Numbered from the stretch's first letter, positions 12,668 through 23,586 are shown. The stretch: 64,000 nt of DNA from Alisma plantago-aquatica (GCA_963693085.1 OY856409.1:1621101211-1621165210); one strand, 5' to 3'. Program-made: numbers and translations. Notes: generated by a model not told the origin, from the letters alone.

Positions 12668-13898
12668 TCTCTACTCTCGTAGAAGAAGAAGAGTTGCCAA
12701 GAAGAGCGCCTCCATACATTCTTACTTGTCTTCTCAAACTAAGCAAGAAGGCAGAAAATATGCATATAAGGTGGCCAACAATACATGCAAGAAAAAGTGT
12801 AAACCGACACTTTCACGATAATGAAACAAGAAGCAAATGCATTTAGTACGAAATTACTTGTTCCATACATGCTATGACATGGGAGTTACTCTCCCATGTC
12901 CAAGAAAAAGGAGTCTACTCGTCCATAACAATGTACAACAGATTTGCTACAGAATTTTCAGTTCTAGACATGGTTTAGGAAGGAAAAATCAAAGAGAACT
13001 GAAGATGTAACCACAAGAAGCAAGAATTTCGGATTTAGGACAAAATTCCCCTCCTTTAGCTGCTCCAAGTCGAACTAGATCCTCTCCCAAGAAGCTGCTC
13101 AGAGTTGGTGAAGCTTGGTTGCACCTTGAAGAAGACAATCGGGAAGTGGAGAAGAAGAAATGGTCTCTTTATGCAAGAAACCACCTTAGATTCCTCCAAA
13201 TTCGCCTTCCTTTGCTCTCCTCTGGCTATGGGACAAGAGAAACTCTTCAAAATGACCGAACGTAACTGTCCCTTGGCTTCCCTCTTTGTTTTAAAATCAT
13301 ATTCTGAAATTTCAAATTTCTGAAACTGCCACGTGCACGCCGTGCATTTTGGGTGCACGTCGTGCACCTGCAGTGCAGTTTGCATCGGGCTGATCCGTGC
13401 ACGGCGTGCGCCGAGGAGTTGCACGCCGTGTGACTTTCTAGAATTTTTTCTTTAGCAGTTTGTGTTCCAAGTGCACGCCGTGCATCTATGAGCAGGCTGT
13501 GCGTTCGTCCTTCTGTACATTTCTGGAATCTCGCACGCCGTGCGTTTTCTCCGTGCACGTCGTTCATTCTCTTGGCTGAACAAACATATTTTTCTCTGGA
13601 AAGTTGTACGCCGTGCACTTTGCTGTTTCAGCAAACCAGTCTTTTTCTAGAATGGTGCACGCCGTGTATTCTGTATTGCACGTCGTGTATTCTGTATAGC
13701 ACGCCGTGCATTCTTCTATTTTAGTAGAAATAACATCTGAATTTAGTTCTTTTTGTGGCAATTCTGCAATACAAGTTATGGGATAAGTAGAATGACAAAA
13801 AGATGGCAAAACTAATATGAAATAGACTGAATTATATCAGAAAGAACCAAATTTGTGTGTGATAACATGTGAAAAGATGATATATAATTCACACAACA
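12668..13898 (-). repeat. 3' LTR of the Athila-like element, truncated
   Basis: This segment repeats 24092-25303 with few differences, from TCTCTACTCTCGTAG at the left to the CACACAACA end at 13898. It lacks the counterpart of 23617-24091, about 475 bases, on its left side. It contains about 12 copies of a GCACGNCGTGC palindrome between 13331 and 13710. The right LTR has one palindrome copy fewer, through a deletion of roughly 22 bases near 25.1 kb. The polypurine tract follows directly at 13899. Confidence 0.92.
13331..13710. repeat. Palindrome array GCACGNCGTGC in the left LTR
   Basis: About 12 perfect or near-perfect copies of an 11-base palindrome (GCACG, one free base, CGTGC) occur here. 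Many are paired about 20-22 bases apart, with pairs starting near 13333, 13397, 13471, 13531, 13604 and 13655. The spacing is less regular than in the internal array at 17335-17831. Each intact copy carries two CpG sites in otherwise AT-rich sequence. Variants such as GCACGTCGTTC look like decay of the same motif. Confidence 0.9.
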
Positions 13899-13913
13899 AA
13901 TCCCCCTAAGCTT
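13899..13913 (-). other. Polypurine tract next to the 3' LTR
   Basis: On the minus strand this reads AAGCTTAGGGGGATT and abuts the LTR end. It is the expected primer site for plus-strand DNA synthesis. The same AAGCTTAGGGGG core recurs at 14985-15000. Confidence 0.85.
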
Positions 13914-14984
13914 AAACCATTGCTTGTCCTCAAGCAAGAAGAGCATAGAAATATAAATGAAGAATTGTCAAGATCATGAATAGATCAAATGAAATGAAAG
14001 ATGTGTATAAAACCAAACCAACCATGATCAACATGTTTATGCTCATAGCCATCAATTCAACTCAAACACCCAAGAAAGAGATTTTTAGTTCAGCAGGGGT
14101 GGTTTCAATTTAATGAATCAATCAATTAAACAACACTAGGTAGAATATGGATGACCAAACCAAACAATTAGTAGATGTGCAACTCAAACTCTCAACTATT
14201 AAGGATACACAAGATGAAATCTTAGTTAAAAATTGACAATTTTTGCTGTACTCTCCTTCTTTTCCAAAAAGATATGACAAAGGATTATGGGTTCCGACAC
14301 TCGGCTGCTAATGTAGGTTTATGCACATGTGGAATGTCGGTTGGGGTATTTTACCCTATTTTTAAGACATACCACCTAACCATCGTAGCCAGATCGGACT
14401 TACACTAGGCTAGCATGATATGTGGGCGGTTTAGCCTTCTTTAATCGGGTATAAGAGTTTTTTTTTTAATTTTTCCAAAACATAGGAGAGTCAACTGAAT
14501 TGCAACATTAGCTAGATTTCATTCATTTGTTTTGAAAATTTTTCATTGAAAGAGTGGTTGCAAGTGCACTAAGAGCTTGGCAAGGTCATCTCGTATTCTA
14601 AATTATGTTGTAGAGTTGTTTTACTCACAAAAATTGAAAACATTACATGTTTTAAACAATCAAGGATGTGAAAGATGAATGTTTAGGCTAGAAGCATAAA
14701 CCAGAGTTAAGCACATGTTGATGGTCAAAAGGTTTCATTTGATTAATGCATGTCTTTTACAATTTCTTCAAATGATATTTCTCATCAAAAGAGAACAAAC
14801 AGTTAAGCATATGAGTTCTATCCACATATAAAAGATAAAACTCATATCATACTAGACTTGCCATCTGAAGAGAAAAACTGAAAACAACAACTAAAAAGTG
14901 AAAACAACACAAAAGCAAATAATAAGAAGAAAATAACATGAACAAAAACTAAAAGAAACTAGGATACCAATACCATCTGGTTGC
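13914..14984. other. 3' non-coding region of the Athila-like element
   Basis: This is about 1.1 kb of AT-rich sequence between two AAGCTTAGGGGG tracts. No frame has protein features. It contains a moderately conserved-looking stretch at 14280-14460 around TTCCGACACTCGGCTGC. Long 3' untranslated regions are typical of Athila elements. Confidence 0.7.
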
Positions 14985-15000
14985 TCCCCCCTAAGCTTGA
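14985..15000 (-). other. Second polypurine-tract-like site
   Basis: On the minus strand this reads AAGCTTAGGGGGGAGC, sharing its core with the tract at the LTR border. It lies immediately downstream of the extra ORF. It may be an internal start site for plus-strand DNA synthesis or a duplicated end of the element. Confidence 0.55.
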
Positions 15001-15069
15001 AATCAGTAGTGTCCTCACTGCTTTAATCGAACTTATGGAGTTTCCAACCGGATACCTATCACGAATAGA

Positions 15070-16678
15070 TCAGAAAAATGATCTGCTGCCTCCCTGCTCA
15101 GGGAAGAACTGACTAATGATGTCAGGGATGTCCATCAGTGTGGCGGATGATTCTAGATGCTGCTGGTGGTGGTCATGGGGCTGCTGGTCCTGTGGGAACT
15201 CATGCTGTGGAGTGTATGGAACTGTGGTATCTTGGCAGGGGATGACTGGAAAGACTGCGGTGCAGTGTAGTGGCCTTGCGAGATGTGCCACACATCCATC
15301 CGGTTGACCATGTCGTACATCGTTGAGTATTGTGCACTCAAATAGTCAAACCTGGTGTCGTACTATGCGCCAATCTGGTCTAGGCGGGTGTCCATATGAT
15401 TGAACCTCCGCTGCATGTAGCCGTAAAGGTGTTGAACATCCGGCATTGTCCAGCTGTACTCTGTCTGAGTACCAGTGGACGGTGGCAGAGGAGTAGGGGC
15501 TCTTGGAGTAGGTCCTGGTGTAGAGCTGCTAGCACCCCGGGTGGGTGTCTCCTCGTCAGTGTCTGGCTGTAGCTCTACCTTCCAGGTTGACTTGTTCTTG
15601 ATATCATTCCGACCTGCATCGGGTATTGTGATGAACTGCTTCTTTGTGATAAAAACCTTGAACTTTGATGTGATTTTGCCATGTTTGGAGATCAGACCGC
15701 AAGAGATTAGATAGTTTATATCAATGAGGTTATTCCCTGGTGCAGGTTCTAGGGAACCCAAATCTAAGCCCAGCTGCATAGCAAGGATGCTTATTACCCT
15801 GCCACACATGATGTCACCTGCCTCCCTCTTCTTTTGCTTTTTCATGTCAAGAAGCTTTTTGACAATGTAGTATCCAGAACTTATTTCATAAGAAGAAAAG
15901 ATCAGTCTTTCCCACCACACCTTTAGTTTCATTCTTTGAAAAAGGTCTTGTGCTAAGAAGATGATGAATAACTCGGAAAACTGGATTGTGGATGCTAGAA
16001 GCCCGATCATTCCTTGCTCTATGTACTTTATCAAAAGTGATCTCAGACCAAAACAGATCTCTATTGAAAGCGGGAGGATAATCAGTGTAATCGCCGTAGT
16101 TGTATTTAAGCAAAGTGCAAAACCGCTCAAGATTCATAGAAAATGGTTTGTCCAAAAGGTGAAAACTGATATTCTGATAAGGGATGTTGCGGCGTTGTGG
16201 GTCACTCTTAGCCTTGAAAGTAGTGAGAAACTCGTAGACAAGGCGAGGGTAGGTCTTAGCAACTCGGGTGCAGAGGAAGTGTAAACCCAAAAATGTTAAG
16301 TGATTGACTACCTCATTTTTGAAACCCAACTTGGTAAGGGCTTCATCGCACATGTACCGGGAGGGAAAGACACGTCGTGTGATAAGGAACTGGTAGTCGG
16401 CGTCCTCTTCGGGCTTGACCCTGAATTGAGTTGAGGGTATAAATGTCGTAGGTGCTGGTGCAGAAGATCATGCGTCAGTAGAGGGAGGTGCAGCAGCTGC
16501 GTGGTATGTCCCATGGCGTCGACCGAACTTCTGCTTGATCGATGCTATTGAATCTGTAAGGATGCACGATGTGTCTTGGTGATGCACGGCGTGCAGATGT
16601 ACTGGTCGTCTTCTTCAGACAGACAAACACACGGCGTGCAGGTTGAGTGCACGGCGTGCACCTACAGATTTGGGGCAA
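15070..16678 (-). pseudogene. Athila extra ORF (env-like position), broken
   Basis: Minus-strand frames between integrase and the 3' LTR encode the conserved region found in Athila extra ORFs: CDEALTKLGF, then a LEFLTTF-like stretch and SFHLLDKPFSMNLERFC. It continues into a second frame (LIFSSYEISSGYYIVKKLL) and ends in a Pro/Ser/Thr-rich region (PGPTPRAPTPLPPS) and a YMQRRFNHMD tail at 15363. Frameshifts occur near 16.35 and 15.9-16.1 kb, and an in-frame TGA lies near 16.47 kb. The N-terminal part overlaps four palindromes, which translate as ARRA or CTPCT. The protein is often called env-like from its position; I see no signal peptide or membrane anchor, so that role is unsupported here. 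Confidence 0.75.
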
Positions 16679-16679
16679 A

Positions 16680-17330
16680 AATCAAAATCTGCACAGACGG
16701 CTGCTGGGATGGCCAAGGTAGATGCTGGTGTGGTCGATAGAGTTGCAGTTGGCGTTGCTTGGTCGACTGAGAAGGCCCGGCGGCTGCTATGGCGGCATGA
16801 GGTGTTAGCTGCTTTGGGAGTTGCTTTCTGCTAGGATGGCACCAGAGGCTTTCTACATGACGGCGAGGTGGCTAGCACGGCTGGGTGTAGTAGCTGCTAG
16901 CTGGGAGAAAACACGGTTGAAGCTCAGCGGTGGGTGGCTGGCGGCTGTTGCTGCGGAGCTCTGCTAGCTTGGAGAAAGCACGGTGGAAACTCGGCGGCTG
17001 CTGGCTGCGTTTGAGAAGAAGGGAAACGACAAGGTGGCTAGCGGCTGGGCGGAGGAGCTGCTGTTGGCGCAGTTGCAAGCTGCTATTGCTTTGGAGAAGA
17101 ACAACGGCAAGAAGGCGGCGACTCGAACGGAGAAAGGAGACCGAGTTGTGCACGACTGGTGGAACGCTGGCACACGGCTGCAGGCTGGAGTTGCACGGTT
17201 GGTAGAACGATGTGCGTTCTCTCTAGCTCTGGTCGACGGCGGCTACACGACTATAAGGGTCGGGGTGCACGGCTCTAGGGTTGGAGTGATTAGGTCATGC
17301 ATTCCGGCCCTTTTTGTCTAAACTTTACTT
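16680..17330. other. GC-rich spacer between the extra ORF and palindrome array
   Basis: This 650-base block is much richer in G and C than its surroundings and is open in several frames on both strands, as GC-rich DNA often is. It contains inexact repeats of a GCTAGCTTGGAGAAA type of unit about 67 bases apart (near 16895 and 16962, with a weaker third copy near 17090). No protein family is recognisable. It may be the leader of the extra ORF transcript on the minus strand. Confidence 0.5.
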
Positions 17331-17334
17331 AAAA

Positions 17335-17831
17335 GTGCACGACATGCGTTTTAAATCCACGACGTGCACTTTTGTAAAGTTTAGTTTCAAACTACTCCCT
17401 TGCGTCCAGGTGCACGACGTGCGTTTTGTAGAGGCACGTCGTGCGAGTTTCCAGAAACTTTACAGATTTCCATCGCCCAGGTGCACGGCGTGCGTTTGGA
17501 CTATGCACGTCGTGTCTGTTTCCAGAAGATTTATAGAATTCTCAAAGAACAGGTACACGCCGTGTAGTTATTAAATGCACGATGTGCACATTTCCAGAGA
17601 GTTGTCGATATTTTTATTTCCCAGATGCACGTCGTGCGTTGTGATAATGCACGACATGTTAGTTTCCAGAAAATTTCCAGAACTTCAATTCTCCAGCTGC
17701 ACGACGTGCACCATGAAAACGCACGCCGTGTCAGTTTCCAGAACTTTTTCTACTATGTTTTGTATTGAAGTGCACGCCGTGTCTTCAAAAGACACGTCGT
17801 GCACTTTGCGATTTCTGCAGAAAATTGCAGT
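17335..17831. repeat. 72-bp tandem array with paired GCACGNCGTGC palindromes
   Basis: Seven tandem units start at 17335, 17410, 17481, 17553, 17625, 17697 and 17769, so the period is 72 bases with only the first two slightly off. Each unit has two copies of the 11-base palindrome about 22-24 bases apart, then a TTTCCAGAA-type block and a pyrimidine-rich stretch ending in CAG or similar. The unit resembles those in the LTRs and in the start of the extra ORF. It lies just downstream of the integrase frame on the minus strand. The free central base varies (A, C, G or T), while the arms are kept, apart from CpG-to-TpG or CpA changes. Confidence 0.93.
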
Positions 17832-18022
17832 CAGTCAGCAGTAAACTATGACGGATTGAGTAGAAATCAAGTCTAGATTATTACATTCATCCATGACAGG
17901 CTTATTAACGAAATTAAAGAGTGTTTTTTATTCGAAAAACTTAAAGGAAATCTATCCTGATGTGGGGTCAACTCCCACAAGGTCCTCCATTTAGAGTCCA
18001 GAGTAAGACTTCTTATAAGACT

Positions 18023-19386
18023 TCAGGCATCTTGGAGGGAGCAAGAAGCTCCTTTCTCCACTTCTTCTCCGCTAGAGTAGCATTTGCAACGTTGTCCATT
18101 GACTTTGAAGGTTCCATCTTTGCCTTGGAGTTCTACAGCTCCATATGGAAAAATCTTGAGTACTAGGAATGGACCGGACCACTTGGATTTCAACTTTCCT
18201 CGAAAAAGCTTCAATCTGGAGTTGAATAACAATACTCTATCTCCTTCTTGGAAGTCTTTCCTACGATTTCTTTTATCATGCCAAGCCTTTGTTCTTTCTT
18301 TGTACAGCTTTGCATTCTCATATGCATCAATACGAAGTTCTTCAAGCTCCTGCAGCTGCAAAAGACATTTTTCTCCTACTCTCTTCATGTTGAAGTTCAG
18401 GAACTTAATTTCCCATAAAGCACGGTGTTCCAGTTTGAGCAGAAGGTGACATGATTTGCCATAGATCAGCTTGAAAGGAGTAGTCCCGATGGTGGTTTTG
18501 TAAGCAGTGTGATATGCCCATAATGCGTCATCTATCTTTAGTGCCCAATCTTTCCTTGAACTAGAGATAGTCTTTTCAAGAATATTCTTCAGTTGCCTAT
18601 TCGAAATTTCTACTTGCCCGGATGTTTGAGGATGATAGGGTGTAGAAATTTTATGAGTCACACCATCCTTAGAGAGGATATTGTTGAATTGTTTCTCAGC
18701 AAAGTGTGTACCTCCATCAGAAATAACCGCACGTGGAACTCCAAACTGAGGGAATATAATCTTTTGAAAAAGCTTAATTACAGATTTGGCGTCCGATGCT
18801 TGGGTTGGAATGGCTTCAACCCATTTACAAATGTATTCACAAGCAACAAGAATATATTGATACCCGCAAGAAGATGGGAATGGTCCCATATAGTCCACTC
18901 CCCATACATCAAACACCTCAACCTCTAAGATAGAGTTGAGTGGCATGTCTTATCAGCGGGATATGCCTCCCGTTCTTTGGCACCTATCACAAGATTTGAC
19001 GAATAGATTGACATATTTAAATAATGTGGGCCAATAGAAACCAACTCAAAGTATTTTTGCAGCGGTCTTTTCTCCTCCAAAATGGCCTCCATAAGGAGAG
19101 GCATGGCAATCAACAATGATGTTAGGAACTTCCTCTTCAACAACACACCTTCAGATTAGCCCATCACTTCCATGCTTGAATAGCAACGGTCATCCCAATA
19201 ATAGAATTTTACATCATGACAGAATTTCTTCTTTTGTTGATATGTCAAATCCGGAGGTAGGTGTCCAGTAGCAAGAAAATTAGCAATGTCTACAAACCAT
19301 GGTGCTTGAATGGATGACAATGCGTAGAGTTTCTCAATAGGCAAATGATCCTCAATCGGCAATCGATCTCCAGCCTCCGTGGTCAA
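18023..19386 (-). pseudogene. Gypsy integrase, frameshifted
   Basis: The part at 19386-19156 holds the pre-integrase block (HLPPDLTYQQKKKF). A frameshifted stretch (19146-18925) still shows, in another phase, the zinc-binding CHASPYGGHFGG and CDRCQR motifs. From 18946 the core domain is open, with all three catalytic acidic residues: Asp in WGVDYMGPFP, Asp in ISDGGTHF and Glu in HPQTSGQVEISN. The C-terminal part ends at 18023 with a KWSGPFLV-type block. The enzyme would insert element DNA into the genome. A frameshift between the zinc finger and the core kills the product. Confidence 0.93.
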
Positions 19387-20801
19387 TCTAGAGAGGTGAT
19401 CAGCAACACTATTCTCAGTACCTTTCTTGTCATTGATTTTGAGATCGAACTCTTGCAGAAGTAGTATCTAACGAATAAGGCGTGGTTTGGCATCTTTTTT
19501 ATTCATCAAATACTTAATGGAAACATGATCAGTGTATACAATCACCTTTGATCCTACTAAGTACTGTCAGAACTTATCGAATGCATATACAATTACAAGC
19601 ATTTCTTTCTCCGTGGTTGTATAGTTGATTTGCGCTTCATCGAGAGTTTTGCTGGCATAATAGATGGCATGGAGTTTCTTGTCTCTCCGCTGTCCCAAAA
19701 CAACTCCCACTGCATAATCGCTTGCATCGCACATGAGTTCAAAGGGAGAATCCCAATCTGGAGGTTGGATAATTGGGGCTGAAATGAGAGCCTCTTTGAG
19801 TTTGGAAAAGGATGCTTGACAATCGTCATCAAAAACAAATTATGTATCCTTTGCAAGGACGGAACACAATGGCTTTGCAATTTTTGAAAAATATTTAATG
19901 AATCTTTTGTAAAAACCTACATGTCCTAAAAAACTACGAATGTCTTTTACCGAAGATGGAGTAGACATTTTCTTAATTGCTTCAACCTTTGCCCTGTCCA
20001 CTTCAATACCCTTGTTAGATACAACATGTCCTAGCACTACACCAGATTGTACCATAAAATGGCACTTCTCCCAGTTTAGTACTAGGTTAACCTTTTTACA
20101 GCGGGCTAAGACAAGAGACAGATTCAATAAGCATTGATCAAAAGAATCACCGTACACGCTAAAATCATCCATAAAAATCTCCATTATATTTTCAATAAAA
20201 TCGGAGAATATGGCCATCATGCACCGCTGAAAAGTAGCGGGGGCGTTACAAAGACCAAACGACATGCGGCGATAAGCGTATGTTCCATAAGTACATGTGA
20301 AAGTGGTCTTTTCTTGGTCGGGAGGATAGATGGGAATCTGAAAAAATCCAAAATACCCGTCCAAGTAACAAAAATAAGAGTGCTTGGCAAGACACTCAAG
20401 CATCAAATCAATGAAAGGCAAGAGGAAATGATCTTTTCGGGTTGCTTTATTCAAACGCCTATAGTCAATACACATACGCTAGTCGGTAACCATGCGTGTT
20501 TGTATTAACTCATCATTTTCTCCTTTAATGATAGTTGCACCCCCTTTTTAGGTACCACGTGAATGGCAGTAACCCAGCGGCTGTCACTTATTGGATAGAT
20601 GATTCCAGCGTCAATTAACTTGAAGATTTCTTTCTTTACCATCTCAAGCATATTTTGATTTAAACTTCTAGGTGGTTCAACAGTTGGTTTAGCATCATCT
20701 TCCATATTTATTCTATGCATACAAATTGAAGGATGAATGCCTTTTAAATCTTCTATGGAATAACCAATGTCATCTTTGTACAAACGCAATTCGGCAAGCA
20801 A
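19387..20801 (-). pseudogene. Gypsy reverse transcriptase and RNase H, broken
   Basis: The frame starts with the conserved linker (DIGYSIEDLKGIHPS, then AGIIYPISDSRWV). It shifts near VVPKKG and continues as CIDYRRLNKATRKDHF, MSFGLCNAPATFQRCM and the catalytic FMDDFSVYG. RNase H follows in the same frame, with Asp in CDASDYAVG, Glu in TTTEKEML, Asp in VYTDHVS and Asp in VADHLSRL. In-frame stops lie just before CIDYR (VTD-stop-RMC, where Trp is expected), after AKDT (19840), after DKF (Arg expected) and after LIR (Trp expected). Most are one transition away from the expected codon. Confidence 0.94.
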
Positions 20802-20814
20802 TTTGTTTTCTTGA

Positions 20815-22056
20815 TCATCCGGTTAATTCATTATTTATTATAATAGGAGATGTAGAATTTGGGTCAAGAAATGCATACCTTAGCCCAGGTGGAAGGGCTT
20901 TTAGTTCTACCTTTTTACCTGTTGTATTTTCATCAACTTTATCCTCAACAAGTGGAGCATCTTCATTAATAGTTGTTGCTTTAGAAATAGAAATTGCTCC
21001 AAAAATTTCAGAATTATTGAATTCAGTTGCATCATCATCATAAAGATTAATCATAAAATCACCATCATCTTCATTGTCATTTTCAATAGGATCAACAATA
21101 TCAAGCAAACATATTTCTTCAACACGTGCGGGTGCTTTCATAGCTTCATAAATAGAGAATTCCATAGCTTCTTCACCGACACGTAAAGTGAGCTTCCCTT
21201 CCCGAACATCAAAAAGACATCCGGCAGTCCTCAAAAATGGCCTCCCAAAAAGAACAGGGTTGGAAGGAACTTCCGTCATATCAAGAATAATGAAATCACA
21301 AGGTATATAGAATTTCCCGATTTGTACAAGTACATCTTCCACCATACCTTTTGGATATTTAATAGAATGATCAGCTAATTCAATAGCCATCCTTGTGGGC
21401 TTCAAATCCCCAAGATCTAATTCTTGCCATAAGGTAAATGGAATGAGGCTAATACTCACACTGAGATCTACTAAACCTTTGTCAAAAGTGGTGTCATTAA
21501 TTTTGCAAGGCAGTGTGAATACTCCTAGATCATCAAGATTTTGAGGGAGACGATTTTGAATAATAGAACTTACTCGTTCAGAAAGCATTACAATTTCTAC
21601 TTGATCAACTTTTCTTCTTTTAGTCAGAATTTCCTTTAGGAATTTAGCGTAAGAAGGCATCTCAGCAATAACTTCAGCAAAAGGAAGGTTTACATACAAT
21701 TTGTTGATTATGTCCACAAATTTCCTGAATTTTTGGTCTTCCTTCGTATTGGCTAATCTTTGAGGAAAAGGTGCAGTGGCCTTGAAAGAAGGTGGTATTT
21801 CAGCTTTACCTTTCTTTTCGCTGCAATTTGGAGTGTTGGTCTCTTCTTCAACAGTTTGCTTCATGTTCTTCTCCTCAGATGGAGAAGGTCTTTCAATCTC
21901 AGCTCCGCTTCTTAAGATAATTGCATGGGCTTGCTGCCTTGGGTTTACTTCCGGTTGGCTTGGGAGGGAACCGGATTGTGGAGTCCTTTGTTGATTTAAA
22001 GCTTGTTGTGCTATTTGGTTTTCCAACATCTTGGTGTGAGTGGAAATTCCATCCAC
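20815..22056 (-). pseudogene. Gypsy aspartic protease region
   Basis: This frame carries the gag-protease linker (AHAIILRSG block) and, near residue 200, the protease active-site region GLVDLSVSISLIPF. Relatives have DLGAS at the catalytic position, so this copy reads DLSVS: the Asp is kept, but the Gly and Ala are replaced. The downstream LKPTRMAIELADHSIKYP and FIILDM blocks fit the family. The protease would cut the Gag-Pol precursor; here it is probably inactive. The frame is the continuation of the zinc-knuckle frame, separated only by a TGA near 22103-22105. Confidence 0.88.
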
Positions 22057-22104
22057 TTTTGCAGAAAGTTGCGCAATAGCATCTTTTAAAAGCTTGTCAT
22101 TTCC

Positions 22105-22500
22105 TCAGAGTTCCTCATTCTGTTGCATCTGTGTTGATATGGATTTCTCCATCATAGCTTCCAAAGAAGAACCTTGGGGTTGTTTTGGCTGTTGAAAACC
22201 CATGTTGTTGAAACCCGGTGGATTTCCTTGACGGTTTGCATGTTGTTGTTGTTGTTGTCCTTGTTGGAAATTTTGAGTATTGTTTGCATTCCGGTAAGAG
22301 AAATTAGGATGATCTCTCCATCTAGGATTATATTGGTTGGAATAAGGATTGTATTGTTTGTTTCCTTGCATCCCAACTGCATTAACCTGTTCAAAATTTT
22401 CTTCCATAGCATTAGGGGAAAAACAAGAAGAAGAAGTATGTCCTATATTACTACAAGCTTCACACATTACTTCAGCAGATTGAATTGGTAGAGTGGTCAT
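22105..22500 (-). pseudogene. Gag C-terminal part with zinc knuckle
   Basis: The frame encodes CEACSNIGHTSSSC, a CX2CX4HX4C zinc knuckle for RNA binding. A long Asn/Gln-rich tail follows (YNPYSNQYNPRW, then a Gln run). It lies in a different phase from the first gag frame, so a frameshift separates the two around 22.5-22.6 kb. The frame ends in a TGA that relatives would read as Arg (NEEL-stop-GNDKLL), and similarity continues directly into the protease frame. Confidence 0.88.
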
Positions 22501-22612
22501 CTTCTCAAATTTCTATGTAAGCACATCTAGCTTTGCAACAATAAGATCAACGACATCAATAGTATGCTTTCCTCCTTGCTTTCCGGTTGAAGAGCTTGCT
22601 ATAGAGGTTGAT

Positions 22613-23422
22613 TTAGCTCCTATCTCCTCCCCATTGGTAGTGATTGAGTGATATATCTTCAATGATATCATAAGCCACTCTATAAGACTTGGTCATTACT
22701 GCACCACCAGCTGCGACATCTAGAGTCAACCGAGTATTGTAAAACAGTCCATTGTAGAAAGTTTGCAGCAGGAGCCAGTTTGTCAAACCATGGTGCGGGC
22801 AAAGGCGTTGAAGATCCTTGAACCGTTCCCATGTATCATATAAGGTTTCTCCTTCACTTTGGGAGAAATTTGTGAGCTGGTTCCTCAAGTGAGATGTCTT
22901 GCTTGGCGGAAAGTACTTTGCAAGGAAAGCATTAAGGAGTTGGTCCCAACTTCTAATAGACTTCTTGGGAAGAGACAAAAGCCACGCCTTGGCTCTATCT
23001 CTTAGAGTGAAGGGAAATAACATAATTCTAATTCCATCAGCAGACACTCCATTAATCTTAAAAGTATTCAGATATTCCAGAAATTCTACAATGTGAAGAC
23101 TTGGGTCTTCATTGGCTGTACCCCCAAAATGATTTTGCTGAATCATTTGCATCATAGAAGGGGCAATTGAAAAGTTATTTGCTTCCACAGCAGGCAAGTC
23201 TATGGCTCCACATATGTTTGTGGCAACCGACATCGCGAAGTCCTTTAAAGGACGATCATCCTCCATGGCTGAAATGCTCGGTGTAGCTACTGCAGAAGAT
23301 GAAGAAGATGGCGGTGGTGATGATGGCGGTGGTGACGATGAAGTACCTCCAAATAGTGGTTGTTCCACTCTTCTTGTTCTCCTCAAACTTGATAGAGTTC
23401 TCTCTATTTCAAGGTCTAACAA
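22613..23422 (-). CDS. gag: Gypsy Gag, N-terminal capsid part
   Basis: This open frame of 269 residues holds the plant retrotransposon gag domain: AKAWLLSLPKKSIRSWDQL, FPPSKTSHLRNQL, TLYDTWERFKDL, CPHHGL and QTFYNGL. Gag forms the virus-like particle in the cytoplasm. The N-terminal part is Ser/Pro-rich, with runs of each. It begins about 165 bases inside the primer-binding site, a normal leader length. The frame ends at a stop at 22613 and resumes in another phase as the zinc-knuckle part, so only the capsid-like half is intact. Confidence 0.92.
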   Translation of the reverse strand: MLDLEIERTLSSLRRTRRVEQPLFGGTSSSPPPSSPPPSSSSSAVATPSISAMEDDRPLKDFAMSVATNICGAIDLPAVEANNFSIAPSMMQMIQQNHFGGTANEDPSLHIVEFLEYLNTFKINGVSADGIRIMLFPFTLRDRAKAWLLSLPKKSIRSWDQLLNAFLAKYFPPSKTSHLRNQLTNFSQSEGETLYDTWERFKDLQRLCPHHGLTNWLLLQTFYNGLFYNTRLTLDVAAGGAVMTKSYRVAYDIIEDISLNHYQWGGDRS

Positions 23423-23586
23423 AGCGGATGTTTGGAGACCTCGTTGTGAACGACGTATACAACCTGAAAAATAACAAGAGAAATTAAGAACACTCTAAGA
23501 GGTATATGGAAATTCGAAAATGATGAATTATGATCTAGTCTCGAATACTAAATAATACTTATTACTCCAATTAAATTACCGTAGCT

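Noticed and set aside
13247..13809. Overlapping minus-strand frames rich in ARRA, CTACT and TACTW peptides
   Set aside because: They arise from the GCACGCCGTGC palindromes and have no family motif or conserved start.
17335..17831. CRISPR array
   Set aside because: The regular 72-bp units are nearly identical throughout, without unique spacers, and the sequence is a plant retroelement.
17314..17844. Two plus-strand frames of 86 and 89 residues with HAVS-like repeats
   Set aside because: They are translations of the 72-bp tandem array.
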